From Silene conica (taxonomy: Eukaryota; Streptophyta; Magnoliopsida; Caryophyllales; Caryophyllaceae): 64,000 nt of DNA. The stretch's first letter is position 1. Each line of letters begins with the position of its first letter. Below are positions 1-11,554 of this stretch, piece by piece. The notes beneath the pieces are model-generated. The model did not search any database. It was not told the origin of the DNA and was given only the letters and a program-made list of their open reading frames with translations. The translations under genes were made by a program, and so were the position numbers. The stretch spans positions 14,885,001 to 14,949,000 of the forward strand of contig CM055318.2 in assembly GCA_029255685.2 (NCBI GenBank), read 5' to 3'.

Positions 1-227
1 TCATTACCACCATCTCCAACTGCATTTGTTACTACAACAAAGATGCTGCCCCTGCCATCAGCACTGAGCACAGCTATAGAAACCAGCCTAGACCCCTGCC
101 AGATCAGAAAAAAAAAACAGCCTGCAATCAGCATCTTTCCGTGAACTGCATCACAACCTGCAACAGATTGCAACTGGCCACTGAGTTCTGCTACAAAACT
201 TCAAACAGCACCACAAAAGTCTCCTAA
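1..227. other. Unassigned non-coding flank
   Basis: I see no gene here. The stretch is moderately CA-rich with a short A-run near 110-118, and no convincing reading frame. The last bases before the MITE (CCACAAAAGTCTCCTAA) recur almost unchanged just right of it, beyond the TAA duplication. It may be the edge of an older element that extends off the left of the window. Confidence 0.4.
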
Positions 228-402
228 GGGTGTGTTTGGATAAGAAAAATGGAGGGAAAGTGAGGGAAGGGAGAAGGAGGGAAGAGAAAGGGAGGGGAGG
301 GGAAATAAATTATGATTTTTTGGATACATTCCCTATCCAAACAAGGAATTCTAAATCCGTTACTCTCCCTCTCTTTCTTTTCCCTCCAATCCAAACACAC
401 CC
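228..402. mobile_element. Tourist-like (PIF/Harbinger) MITE
   Basis: The 175-bp element begins GGGTGTGTTTGG and ends with the inverted complement CCAAACACACCC. It is flanked on both sides by TAA (225-227 and 403-405), the 3-bp target duplication typical of PIF/Harbinger elements. The inside is purine-rich on the left (GGAGGGAAAG) and pyrimidine-rich on the right (CTTTTCCCTCC), so it can fold into one long imperfect hairpin. It has no coding capacity. The short frames across it on both strands are shadows of this symmetry. Confidence 0.85.
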
Positions 403-633
403 TAACCACAGAAGTCTCCTAAAGGAAAACCCAGAAGAGAAGAAAGCCAGGAACAAAAAAAGAAGAAGCCAGGCTATTAACCACCAGACTTCCTAACAGA
501 CACAGCATTCATAATCTAGAAACTAATCTGATCAGCAGGATTTCGTTCTTGCCAAAGCTGATAAACAGTAGCAGTAATGGCACAATTACAGCTATTTCTA
601 CTTGCTGCAGGTCCTGTATAATGATGTTGTATC
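403..633. other. Non-coding gap between two MITEs
   Basis: No gene or recognisable element is seen. Bases 626-633 (GTTGTATC) are the left target duplication of the hAT element that follows. Confidence 0.4.
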
Positions 634-1471
634 CAGGCCCGGCTGGAAGGGTGAACAACCCGTGCGATCGAACTGGGCCCCCAATTTCAAGGGGCCCAAT
701 ATCTGAAAATTCTTCTATTGTGTATACATATATTATTTAACATGGTTTGGTAACATCGAAAGTTCTCTAGCAAATTGGTAAGGAGTGCTAACTCCTAGGT
801 GTAATTCCCGGGATCGACTCCTCACAGCACCATTTTAATGTGTTTTTTGGCTGTATCCCAATTATGGGGAACGTACCATCTTAGCAAAAGGCTCTATGAC
901 TGCCTCTATCTAATTCTACCATTTGCATCAATTCCATCTTATTATATGGGACGTCTTTTTAAAATACGAATTTTAGTCTTTTATATACGTTTTTTTTACA
1001 AATTTACCCTTAATTTTTAGATAACAAAATAAATATATTAATAATTGTTAAACAGCAAAATTGCTTCATTATTTGGAGAATTATAATCTTCTATTCAAAT
1101 TTTTAGAGCAATTAGATTCGTTTTTTGAGGGAAAAATATATATAGAGCATAAGACTTAATCTGTCAAGGTTTACGAAAAGGGTATGACGTGAAAATGTTA
1201 ATAGAAAGTGTATATGAAAGAATATTGTCCGTATGTGAAAAACTAATTTCGATAATAGAAATAACATAAAAATAAGGCAAACATTTCATCTTCATTATGT
1301 TTTACGGAGTAAAATGTATGTAAATGTAAAATACATCAAACAAAAGTTATAAAAGCATAAAAACTAAAAAAAAAATACAAACTTCACGCAATGTTTTCTG
1401 GAATTTAAAAATTACTAGGGGCCTATTTTTATGTTTTGCACAGGGCCTCAGAAACGTCGGAGACGGCCCTG
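634..1471. mobile_element. Non-autonomous hAT element
   Basis: The ends are CAGGCCCGGCTGG on the left and the inverted form of CAGGGCCGTCTCC on the right. Inside each end is a GGGCCCC-rich block (around 677-698 and 1419-1424 in inverted form). A perfect 8-bp target duplication GTTGTATC lies at 626-633 and 1472-1479, which is diagnostic for hAT. No transposase is encoded in the 838 bp, so it must have moved in trans. The terminal CAGGGCC style is known from abundant plant hAT MITEs. Confidence 0.9.
757..833 (+). repeat. tRNA-like relic inside the hAT element
   Basis: Inside the hAT element is a tRNA-like stretch. It has an A-box-like TCTAGCAAATTGG (765-778), a small stem AGGAGT/ACTCCT (781-796) and a B-box-like GGATCGACTCC (811-821), and ends in CAGCACCA. 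The cloverleaf does not close properly, so this is not a functional tRNA. It may be a Pol III promoter-like remnant acquired by the element. Confidence 0.3.
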
Positions 1472-1479
1472 GTTGTATC

Positions 1480-2301
1480 CGATAGACAATGTCAGCAATG
1501 TCAATATCAATAGGTAAACTCAGCCTTTTCCTAACCAGTTGCCAAACCTGTGCAGAGTAAGAACATTGACAAAAGAGAGGGAGATGATTGATAAATACCA
1601 ACTAAACGAATCAATCAATGCAAACCAAAAGGGGAATACTGAAAGAATATGGGGCATAACACACAGATTCAACATAAAATTGCAACCCTTGTAGTAAATT
1701 AAACTAAAAAAATCCAAATTCAAGTAGCAATTAATTAATGCGAATAAAAAGGGGATAACTGATAAATAAAATTACCCACAGATGTATGATTTTACAGAAA
1801 GGTGGTCTGCGAGACATTTTCGGACCAGATTCGGTGTGGAGATTCTTGAAAATTATAGCCATTGATTTGATGAGATGCTAAATATGAATTTGAGATGTTT
1901 TGAGAAGCGGAGCAAAAAAAAAAAAAAAAAAAAGAGATTTTTCGGTAGATTTCTCTTGAACATTAAACCACAAGTTATTAACTTGAGCAAAAACACTTTT
2001 TAACCATGAAATATTTAATCAACATATTTTGACTAATAATCACATCTATTTAAGTTTTTTTTATAAGAAATCATAAAGATTTGATAGAAATTTTAAAATG
2101 TTAATCTTATATTTGAATAGACCTTCCTAACAAATTCTATGGAATAAAATAATAATAATTTCTCCGGACTTCGTCCATGACCTATGATACGGTTCAAGTG
2201 AGGAGAAAGAGATTCTATTTGTCAATATAGCATAAGATGTTTAGCGGACATAATCGAATGATATCATATATAATTAGGAGTGAGAATGAACAATTATCTT
2301 A
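1480..2301. other. AT-rich intergenic stretch
   Basis: No supported gene. It contains an A-run at about 1915-1933 and otherwise AT-rich unique-looking sequence. The short frames at 1347-1723 on the minus strand overlap the hAT right end and show no domain. Confidence 0.4.
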
Positions 2302-2464
2302 TCTATATTATAACAAAAACATTTAAACAACTCTCATTCACCCACCTCATCAAACCCAACATTTTTTTAAAAAAAAAAAAGATAAATGAGGGTCCCACAT
2401 CAAAAAGTTTGGATATTATTTCTGGAAAAGTTATTCATTTATGTTTGTACGTAAAATTTTACGT

Positions 2465-2820
2465 AATTAAAAATAACTCCCTTTTAAAATCCATTTTTCT
2501 AAAATTACTCCCTTATATAAATTTATTCTAAAATTACTCCCTTAAAATGTATTTTTATCAAAAATTGCTTCAAAACTCTAATTCAAGTGACTTATTTTAC
2601 AAGTTTATGAATTGATTATGTTTGTAACATAACCAATTTATGCTTTTATAGGTATAACAATGAAGAATAAGTTTTAAAACATACATAATATGTAAACCTA
2701 AATTGGAATTTTGAAGCAATTTTTAATAAAAGTGCATCTTAAGGGAGTAATTTTAGAAAAAAAATATATAAGGGAGTAATTTTAAAAAACCCTATTTTAA
2801 AAGGGAGTTATTTTTAATTT
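2465..2820. mobile_element. Foldback-like MITE nested in the Helitron
   Basis: About 115-bp inverted arms (2465-2582 and 2706-2820) match closely. Each arm has three phased copies of an ACTCCCTT block (AAATAACTCCCTTTTAAAAT, then AAAATTACTCCCTTATAT, then AAAATTACTCCCTTAA) followed by AAAAATTGCTTCAAAA. The flanking sequence (GTACGTAAAATTT...AAATTTATGTAAATTCACGG) recurs without the insert at 2878-2920, so an empty-site paralogue lies next door. No coding capacity. Superfamily unclear; long arms and a possible 9-bp duplication would suit a Mutator-type MITE. Confidence 0.75.
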
Positions 2821-4022
2821 ACTCTTAAATTTATGTAAATTCACGGTTAATGTTGGAAAAGTTATTCGTTTATTTTTGTACGTAAAATTTACAGTTAAAT
2901 TTATATAAATTCACGGTTAATGTTAATAAACTAATACGGAATACTCTGTCGGAAAAATATGGATAAAATAGTTTTAGAGCGGATTCTTTAAAAAAAATAG
3001 TTATCATACTGGAATTATACCTATTATATCTAACAAATATTCCGGCATAAAAAATCTGCTATTTATAATTAAATTATCATATAGTTTGAATAATAATTAG
3101 ATCTTAATTTGGTTATAAAATAACGAATATATCTCTTTACGAAAAATCAACATATTAAAAAATTATAAGATAAAAAAGTTTCCGCATTTAACAACCTTAA
3201 AAATATTTAAAAAGTAATAATTACGGAGTTTTAAAAGCTTATTGCTGAAAGTTTGAAAAAACGAAAATAGATTAAACTCATATTACATACAATATAATTT
3301 TTATTTCAAAAATTAATTTACAAACAATTTAAAAGTTATAATTAATTTAAAAGTTGCAAAGAAATTAGTTTGTATACGTACATGAATCTTTAATAATTGT
3401 TTAACCTAAATATGTCAATATGATGCAAAGTAGTATGTTTGAGGCAAAACGTTAATGGGTAATGAATTAAGAACAATAATAAGATATAATTAGATTAATT
3501 TGAAAGTGATCTCAAAATTGAAGACATAGAGAGAGTATAAAGATAATTGTGTAAATAATATAGAAGATTTTGTAAATAATATAGAAGATTTTGTGCAAAA
3601 TAATAATGTAGCGTGACATTAGCGTATGTGTTTTTTTGGTTCATGAGTGATAAAATATAAATTCATTTCATATGGGGTGGCAAAAACTTATTTTTAATGC
3701 GGACTCAATTTAAACTTGAGCCCGGTTTTTTTACTATAGTTGTTTAGATATATATATTAAATTGGAGTTACTATTAGTCGCCAACAAACTACGTTAGTAC
3801 GTAGGATGCACAATTTTACTCATATATTTTTAACTCGGCCAAAGTTAATCGAATTGAACTAATTGAAAGTTTTAAAATAAAAACAACAAATTACATTCTC
3901 ATTGGGTTTAATTTGTAACAATGAAAATAATAATGTCGATATATATTCACATTATTCTAAACAAATTTTATATATTAGAATTTTAATAAACAATCCGTGC
4001 ATTTTTGCACGGGTTAACACTA
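2821..4022. other. AT-rich Helitron body
   Basis: This is the non-coding interior of the Helitron. It opens with a duplicated 70-bp segment (compare about 2430-2464 plus 2821-2855 with 2868-2925). No gene is seen. Confidence 0.4.
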
Positions 4023-4023
4023 G

Positions 4024-6225
4024 TAAAACAACAAAATAGGGAAAAACAAACATTCATCATTTTGATTCAACTTATAAATATTTCAACAAGTTAAAACATC
4101 TATAAAATGACCTCTATCCAATTTTATAAATGATTCCAAAACTCAAATCCTATACCACCAAGATCGTGAACCACTGAAACTCCGACTCAATGATATGATT
4201 TGGTGGGTTAACATTTAAATGGTTCTACACTAGAACTCTCGGTCGATGAGAAATTCATAATTTATTCATCTTAGCCCGGAACACATTGACCATTGGTCCT
4301 TTACACTTCCATTGAGGTCAAATCAAATTTCAAGTGCATCGAGATGCGATCCGCCCACTGGACTGAATCCACCTCATCGCCCCACTTATCCTACGTAATA
4401 GGGTTCGTACTGCCCACTGGACTAGCACCACCCTACGAAATAGAAGCTCATGGGTTCTACTATTTGGTAAGGCTAATCTCAATTGTTTTAATAATATAGA
4501 GGTCTTGTCAATTTATTATCTATCTCCTTTAAGTGAATTAAATCGGTGAACTCGATAATTATAATTGACACGGTCGATTAAACGATTATTTTAAAATGCA
4601 TGTTATGGCGATTGACTATGCATGCAAACATATAAATAAATGCAAAATATAAAACAATAAAATCCTAGTATGACCTTCCTAATAATAGAAAATCTTATTT
4701 AACTATTACAAATTCGGAACCCTTGGTCCCGTGAACTGCAAAAGCACACCTTCCAAGAAAACACCGTTAAGCAAAATAAAATACGACATTCATATTAAAT
4801 AAAATGCAATATTAAAATATGTATGCAAATGCAAATTTTTATGCCAAATCGCCTTAATTGAGCAAATATCGTATATTTGTTTACGGTTTTACGGATATGC
4901 GTGAATTTAACTTTTAAAATCACTAATAAATTACATAAATGCTATTTATGTCCAAGTTAAGCATCCTAACATTTTTAGGCATCAAAATTAGTCCTTACTA
5001 ATTTTGATCACGATTCAACTCGATTTACTTTATTGTTCGTTAATTACTCGTATTTACGGGAAAAATACAGGAAAAAAGCCAAACAAGTCAATAAAAATTC
5101 GAAAAATTCAAAATTTAAATTTTGAATATTCTGGAAATTTCCAAAATTCCAGAACCCCATAAAATAGCCTTATTCAAAATAATTAATTTATTTCATAAAT
5201 AAATCGAAAAATACATGTTTATATGTCCAAAAATTCCAATTTTATTATAAAAACATGCAAAAAAATAACAAAAAAATTGTTAGTCTTCCTAAACACTTTT
5301 TAGAATCTGGAAACGATCACAACTTCAGGCATAGAACGAATATTTAATTTGACTCTAAAAATTCAATTATTAACATTTATCATATAAAACTAATAATTAT
5401 TAAACCAGAAACTTTTAAGTTCCAAAATGTTTGGATCTGATGTTCATATCATATATGAAATTCATGGGTAAACTTTTATGCCATAATATTAATTTTAGCT
5501 ATTTTTAACACAATTAGTCACTATTTAGTCGATTTTAACCATTAAAAAATCATAAATTATGCATTACAAGATAAGAAAATCTAAAAATTACATACATTCT
5601 GTAAATATTTCATGTGACATTGTTTAAAAATTTCATGGCAGAATTCCAACTCTAACAATTTAAGTCGAAATTAGTTACTGTTAATGTGATTTTTACTTTA
5701 GAAAATCATTAATCATGCATAATCAGATTAAAAAATTTTGAAATTTACATACACTCTGTAAATATTGTATGTGACTTGTCATAAAATTTTCATGGTCAGA
5801 TTCTAAATATAACCATGCTTACCCATTTTATCTCATATTATGACTATTTATCTCATAAATTCATAATCCATGCAAAATAACTTAATTTGTTACAAAAAAT
5901 TTTATAAATCTTATAAAATATTCATGTGAGAACATATCCAAAAATCACGGCCAGAAAATAAGTTTTACTATTTTTCCCTTAAATTGTCGTTTTAATCATA
6001 TTAAACTTAACAAAATACAAATAAATATATAAATGAACAATAAAAATCCATAAATTTATTTTTATGACCTAAAACAATTTTAAGATCATAAACTTTACCA
6101 TGCAAATTTATTTCGTGATTTATCCTTATAAAATACAAATTTCAAATTTTATTTAGTTAATCAAATTAACTCGGAAAAAATGAATCCGATTATGCATGCA
6201 ACAACCGTAATGCTTTGATGCCACT
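4024..6225 (-). mobile_element. Degenerate internal region of a minus-strand LTR element
   Basis: This AT-rich stretch ends at 6212-6223 in a sequence whose complement is TGGCATCAAAGC. That resembles the initiator-Met tRNA primer site (TGGTATCAGAGC) and sits 2 bp from an LTR-like TGTTAG end at 6226. I therefore read 4024-6225 as the interior of a minus-strand LTR retroelement without intact gag or pol. Copies of a 150-170-bp repeat (ATGCATAATC..., CTCTGTAAATATT..., CATGGCAGAATTCC) recur at roughly 5510-5640, 5690-5815 and 5850-5960. The other LTR was not identified. Confidence 0.4.
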
Positions 6226-6709
6226 TGTTAGAAATCAAATTTTAGATTAAGAACTCATATCACATATGAGTTTATTTAATTTAAGTTTAGTCATAAAACT
6301 CAAAAGATCTTATGCATGCAAATTGATTACATAAGAAGGAAGAAAGTTCCTTACATCGATTTTAGAATAAGGTTTATCCTCGATTAGTCACCTACTAATT
6401 GAGTCTTGGACAAACCGAGATACCCTTATTGAACGATCTAACGCAAAATCGTCTCCCAAAGAAACGTATCAAGGACCCGACTTAAAACTAAAATCAATTT
6501 GTTACTATTAATTGAGATTAGCTAACCTAGAAATAATAATAATAATAATAATATTACCTTAATATTATTAATTTATGAAATGATTTTAATTTTCTCCTAA
6601 AACTAATTTTAGAGAGATAAAATGAAAAACATGAAATGAATAAAATTAAGAGGAAAACATCTTCTTATGGAGCGTAGAGGAGCTAGCCACATGCAATGGT
6701 CATGGCCAA
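6226..6709 (-). mobile_element. Truncated LTR, 5' LTR side
   Basis: The segment starts TGTTAGAAATCAAATTTTAG immediately right of the primer-binding-like site and runs until the Tat-like element inserts at 6710. An AAT trinucleotide run lies at 6536-6554. The right half of this LTR would be expected beyond the Tat-like element, but that flank has been lost by truncation near 17140. Confidence 0.45.
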
Positions 6710-6767
6710 TGATGCCCGTCGTTGAGGGTACCAAAGATAAAATTTATAATTCCAAACTTTAACAATA

Positions 6768-8251
6768 TGACAAGGGTAAAGTCGTCACCCTATCTAAATC
6801 AAAGTAATCCAACAAATAGCTAGAGGTAAGTAGGGTATCGTATCCACAGGGAGGCGGTGGTAAATTTCAGTTTGTTAATATTTATATCCGTCTTAAGGTA
6901 ACAATTGGGTTGTTTTGATTGTTTTTGGATTCTAATCAACTAATTGCAAGATAAATAAATAAGGATGTAAACAAGTATTAGGAAAGATCTAGGGATCAAG
7001 TTCACATAGGTAATTATCCAGGGGAATGAGATTTTAACTAATTCAATTGGGCAAAATTATTATTTAAGATCATATGTCCGATCGGTATTCATATAATCTT
7101 TAGATCTAAACCTAACATGCGGTCGCTATAATTAGGTCAGTCTATTCAATTGTTGTGACCTATCTTAGTCTTAATCTACGGTCGGATTTAAGACTAATTT
7201 GTGAGACTAATTAACTAATCATAGCCAGTAATTAACTAATCAGATTTAAAACAACAATAGAACAATAATAATAAGCAGTTTAACAATTAAAGATCATTAA
7301 AGTTTAATTCCCCTTTCTAATCACCTAGATCCCTTTTCACCCTAGACAAATAAATTAGCTAAGCATGATAACAACAACGACAACAACAAAGAAAAGAGGG
7401 AAAACGATTGATAACATAATTAAAGGTATGAAGGAATAACAAGAACTTAATTGAAAAAAGAAATAAAGAAAGATTAACAATAATACCGTAATTGAAGGCA
7501 AGATCCGATGCATAAAACTAAAAACTAATTTAATTTGAGGGTTTGTAAAACTAGACTAAAAGAAAGAAAGAGGACTGAAATTAGGGTAGAAAAAGGCATA
7601 AAAGACTCAAAGGGCACGACTCCTTATATAATAAAACATAAGGAGCGACTTTGGAAGGTTTTCGGAAAGAAACCCGTCGCTGAAGGGTTCCTCGATCGAG
7701 GACAAGGTGTACTCGATCGAGGGACCTATTGCCGTAGCTGCGTGTTCCTGAGAAAAGGTTCCTCGATCGAGGATGAGCTGTCCTCGATCGAGGGACCTCC
7801 CAGCGCGTAATTCCTGTTTTGCGCACTGAACTTCAAACGCCCGCCGTTTCTTCGTTAATTGTCAGAATCAAGCGATTTTCGTGGCGTTGGAAAGCTAAAA
7901 GGATAAGCTTTCACCTCCAATTAGAATCACTTGATTATCATTAGTAGAACTCTAGATATGGCTCTTCAAAGTAGATACTAGTTATATGGGGCTCTTTTTT
8001 GTGCTTGCCTTCGATAATCTCCTTAACTCTTCCTTCCTAGATCCTCGTGCCATGCTACGTGTGTTTCTTCATGTCGGGTCCGCGGTGCCGCAATCCATCT
8101 TTTGCTCCTTAAATGCACCAATCCTGCATTAAACACCGAAAGTCGGAAGTGTCGACATTCTAATATAAATAGCATATAAAAGGCACAATTTAGCACAAGA
8201 ATCATCTAAAAAAAACTAAGTCATAGAAGTGTATACGAATATGACTCATCA
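6768..8251 (-). mobile_element. Solo LTR of a related family
   Basis: The 1484-bp unit starts TGACAAGG and ends GACTCATCA, with a perfect 5-bp target duplication CAATA at 6763-6767 and 8252-8256. No internal region is present, so this is a solo LTR left by LTR-LTR recombination. It is related to the host LTR: the stretch around 7850-7945 (TTCGTTA...GGCGTTGGAAAGCTAA) aligns with 9442-9530. Its orientation is inferred from that similarity. Confidence 0.88.
7691..7792. repeat. Two palindrome pairs, CTCGATCGAG, 21-bp phased
   Basis: Four copies of the palindrome CTCGATCGAG start at 7691, 7712, 7762 and 7783. Within each pair the start-to-start distance is exactly 21 bp. They lie in the solo LTR just before the segment shared with the host LTR. 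Confidence 0.95.
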
Positions 8252-8791
8252 CAATAGATAGTGAAAGTCAGGGTCGAACCCCAGAGAGGTGGGGAATGTT
8301 TATTGTTTGCTGTTAATGTTTTAAGGTAACAGATTTGGGGTTTGATTGATTGCTTACTAAGTCTAAGGCAAAGATAAAAAATAAAACAAGAAAATAAAGA
8401 TGAGATTAAAACTATATTAAAAGAGATGCTAGGATGTTTGGGTAATAAATAGCTAAGGTAATATAAATCCTATGGTCAACATGTATTGCAGTCGCGCAAG
8501 GGGTGTAACATATCCTTTCGGTCTATGATACCTAATAGCTCCTTTCGGCCTATGCTATTAGTTCCTAGGTCTCAAAATTATTGGGTGTCAACAATAAGGG
8601 TGATTCCTAAATTCTAGGTCACATACCTTTCAGTCTTAAGTAACCTAGCCGTCTTAAGGTGTAAACCAATGCCCTTCCCGTATCTCTCAATCTTGGGTAG
8701 GTCATTACTAACATCCTACAAGTCTCCTTTCAGTCTCATTGTAGGTTATTATGGTATACGAATTAAAACGAACAGAAAACAAACGCGAGTG

Positions 8792-8865
8792 GGTCGATCG
8801 ACCGGCTAGCCCAGTCGGCCGACCACAGCCTTGGTCGACCGACCCATTATATAGGTTGACCGACC
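8792..8865. repeat. Four palindromic 12-mers, 20-21-bp phased (LTR)
   Basis: Near-palindromic 12-mers start at 8792 (GGTCGATCGACC), 8813 (AGTCGGCCGACC), 8833 (GGTCGACCGACC) and 8854 (GGTTGACCGACC). Spacings are 21, 20 and 21 bp. The same block is repeated in the right LTR from 13603. Confidence 0.95.
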
Positions 8866-9360
8866 ACGGCCCTGCTACAGGTTGGTCTCGGCACTTATAC
8901 TACCTACGCATATTCATCCCCTACATCCTAACATATGAATTTAGCTACTCATAATTACCAAAACAACGATGAAAACGGGAATAAACATGGAAAACATAAT
9001 GAATGACAATCTAAACATGCAATCTATAATAAGGCTTGAGATTCTATCTTAACCGAATACAAGTAATTATAAGAACAATAATAAAACTTAAATTAAGAGA
9101 ATAATTATCGGAAATAGGATTAAGGCAGAAAAGGAACAAACTTTATTGATGAATGTTGAAAGATTGAAGAACAAACTAAAAGTGTTGAGAATTATTGAAA
9201 GGTTACAAACTAAAGATGAAAACTAGATTAAAAACTGAATATATGACTGAATGCCTAACCCTAATTACGTAATTTAGCTTAAATAGGCGGAAATAAAGAG
9301 TTTCCTAATGACCTAAACACTTTAATGGGCTTTGCGGAAACTTCTGGGTCTGCGCAGAGG

Positions 9361-9393
9361 TCGGTCGACCTACTTTGTGGGTCGGTCGACCGA
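9361..9393. repeat. Palindrome pair GGTCGACC, 21-bp phased (LTR)
   Basis: GGTCGACC lies at 9363-9370 and 9384-9391, 21 bp apart, embedded in two GGTCGGTCGACC copies. The position corresponds to the CTCGATCGAG pairs in the solo LTR, upstream of the conserved TTTCTTCGTTA segment. The right LTR has the same pair at 14174 and 14195. Confidence 0.95.
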
Positions 9394-9843
9394 ATATCGG
9401 GACTGCAGCGCGCGTCGATCTTAAAACAGCTGCCATTTCTTCGTTACTCATCGTAATCAAGCGATTCTTGCGGCGTTGGAAAGCTAAGAAGATAATATTT
9501 CACCTACAACTGGAATCGCTCCATTATCAGCTCTAGAACTCGAGATATAGCCATTTGAAACAGGCTGCAATATCGTGGATCGATTCTTTGCTATATGCAC
9601 CTTTGCTTATGCTATCTTCAGGCCTTGAAATGCGCGCTAGGCTTTTTCTTTCGTGTCCTTAGCCATAAAAATCACTTGAGGACGGATTTGGTTTGAAATC
9701 GCCCTTTTTCCGCATAATTCTGCAAAATAGCATAAAAATACGAAAGTAGACAATTGTTGGGAAATAAGGGCTAAAACATAGTAAATGAGCGACCAAATGC
9801 GTGTAAAAATAGATGTAAAACATCATAAAATAGACACGCATCA

Positions 9844-9862
9844 AATTCCCCAAACCAAACCC
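9844..9862 (-). other. Polypurine tract
   Basis: On the minus strand the sequence reads GGGTTTGGTTTGGGGAATT directly before the 3' LTR start TGATGCGTGTC. This is where plus-strand DNA synthesis of an LTR element is primed. The same tract follows the right LTR at 14655-14673. Confidence 0.8.
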
Positions 9863-10498
9863 TTGCTTGTCCTCAAGCAAGAAATAGACTCGATCTTAAC
9901 TAATGGAACGATTTCATTCTCAGAGCGAAATTTACATGTTAGCCTAGACCAATGCCAAGTATAAAATGAGATAGTAATCAAATCATGCAAACGAGTTATG
10001 GTGTTGTCAAACTTGCAAAACTAGAGACTATAGAGACTTTATACCATGGACTCTCGCGGTACGCTCGAGACACTCATGAAGCAAAGGGTGAATATATGTA
10101 AAAGATAGAAAGAAGTAAATTTGTCATGACACTCACCTAACTACGACCCATGAAAACATGCCTGCAATCTAACATGAACAAGAATTCTACAACTATGTAT
10201 AAACATACCCATCAAGTGACTCGGATACATGCAATTGGGGTAAAAAAAGATATGTGAGGTGAAAGGTAAAAAGAGGTTAAGATGTTTTTGGACATGTGGG
10301 GTTAGTAGCCAAGCTAGTAAAACCGTTTCCCAACAACATAATTCACAACTTTTGATATTAAGGAAGTGCTCTTTTGTAGCACAACTCTCACATTATAAAT
10401 AAGAAAGGACTCCCAAATGATTTGAATGAAGTACGGGAGTGATAACATATAAAATAAAGGGATTTTGGAACGAATTTTTGAATCTGATGCTGACGGGT

Positions 10499-10531
10499 GG
10501 TCGGCCGACCCATGAAGGAGGTCGGTCGACT
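10499..10531. repeat. Palindrome pair, 21-bp phased (internal)
   Basis: GGTCGGCCGACC starts at 10499 and GGTCGGTCGACT at 10520, 21 bp apart. The second internal copy repeats this at 15310 and 15331. Confidence 0.95.
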
Positions 10532-11554
10532 TCTTTCCTGTAAGTTTTGATTTTTTTTTGTTTTTCTTTTCTTTCTTTTCTTTCTTTTCTGAATTTTTCT
10601 GTTCTTTTTCGTTTCTTTCTTTCTTTCTTTTCTTCTTTCTCTTTTTGCTCAGGATAACATATAAACCAAGATGCCTCAAAAGTCAAACCAAAGACCACAA
10701 ATACTAGTTTGGAAGGGTAGGCTAAGTATGAGATGTAGTTTTGGGGGAATAAAAAGGCAATTTTGGCTATGTGAAGCTTATGGGCAAATACGAGAAAAGG
10801 GATCCCAAAAGCACGTATCAAGACTCACAAAACGAGAAAGTAAGACAAGTATATAGCAATTCAAGTTCATGTTTATGCATATTGATGTAACATGTTCCAA
10901 GGGGAGTACTACTCACATCCTAGACAACTGGTTTAAAAATGAAACCAGGAAATAAGCTCTAAAACTCAGAATGTAAAGTAGGTTGCCAAGGTATAAGTCA
11001 AGTCTCAAGATACGCAAGTTGACAAAAACTCGTAGATATGCAAAAGACTCTCATACTAAAACAAGTTGACAAGGCAAGGTAAAGGCATAAACATGTAAGA
11101 TAGCAAAATCATCCTTGAAATACTCTCGTTCCGACTCGACCTATATGCTAAAATAAACGTGCATTTTTTTTGGAATTTTTGAATTTTTTCACTTTTTTTG
11201 GATATTTTTTTTTTTTATATGCAAGGAAAAGAAAAGAACGATGCAATACGGAAATGCAATAAACGTGTGACAAAATGCAATGCATGTGACACGAAACCAT
11301 TCCCCAAACCAACCCGCACAATGTCCCCATTGTGCATTAGCCTAAGTAAAGGTTTCAGAAAATTAAAAGAAAGATGCAAGTAAATAAAACCAAGGAAAAA
11401 CTGGAAAGAACTCACTGGATTATGAAGCGAATGAGAAAAACCTCCCCAAACCAGCGTAAGCTGGGAGGTTTTGGTGGCTAGCAGTGCCACTCAAGTACCC
11501 AAGATGGTTGCATGATTCCCGAGGAAGAAACGAACAGGTTGTGACGGACGGGCA

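Larger units (their letters stand above)
2302..4023 (+). mobile_element. Non-autonomous Helitron
   Basis: The right end has the Helitron signature: a 7-bp stem CCGTGCA/TGCACGG (3995-4001 with 4006-4012, loop TTTT), then GTTAACA, then the terminal CTAG at 4020-4023. The next host base is T. A plausible left end is TCTATATTATAACAAAAAC at 2302, preceded by A, which fits insertion between A and T. No Rep/helicase is encoded. The element is about 1.7 kb including a nested MITE. The left end is less certain than the right because an alternative TC start lies at 2297. Confidence 0.8.
6710..9843 (-). repeat. 3' LTR, split by a solo LTR
   Basis: Left LTR of the Tat-like element. Bases 6710-6767 and 8252-9843 together make one 1645-bp LTR, the same length as the right LTR. 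About ten substitutions separate the two LTRs, all within the first ~380 aligned bases (for example CCCCAG versus CCACAG at 8284). I saw none in the remaining ~1260 bases. Confidence 0.88.

Noticed and set aside
757..833. A functional tRNA gene
   Set aside because: A and B boxes are only approximate and the arms do not form a cloverleaf; it lies inside a hAT element.
8751..8954. Two identical 67-aa frames (also at 13562)
   Set aside because: Both lie in LTR copies and are composed of the palindrome repeats; no start context or domain.
10314..10821. Lysine-rich minus-strand proteins of 121 and 142 aa
   Set aside because: They are produced by a TTTC microsatellite and occur again in the tandem copy; no domain or splice support.
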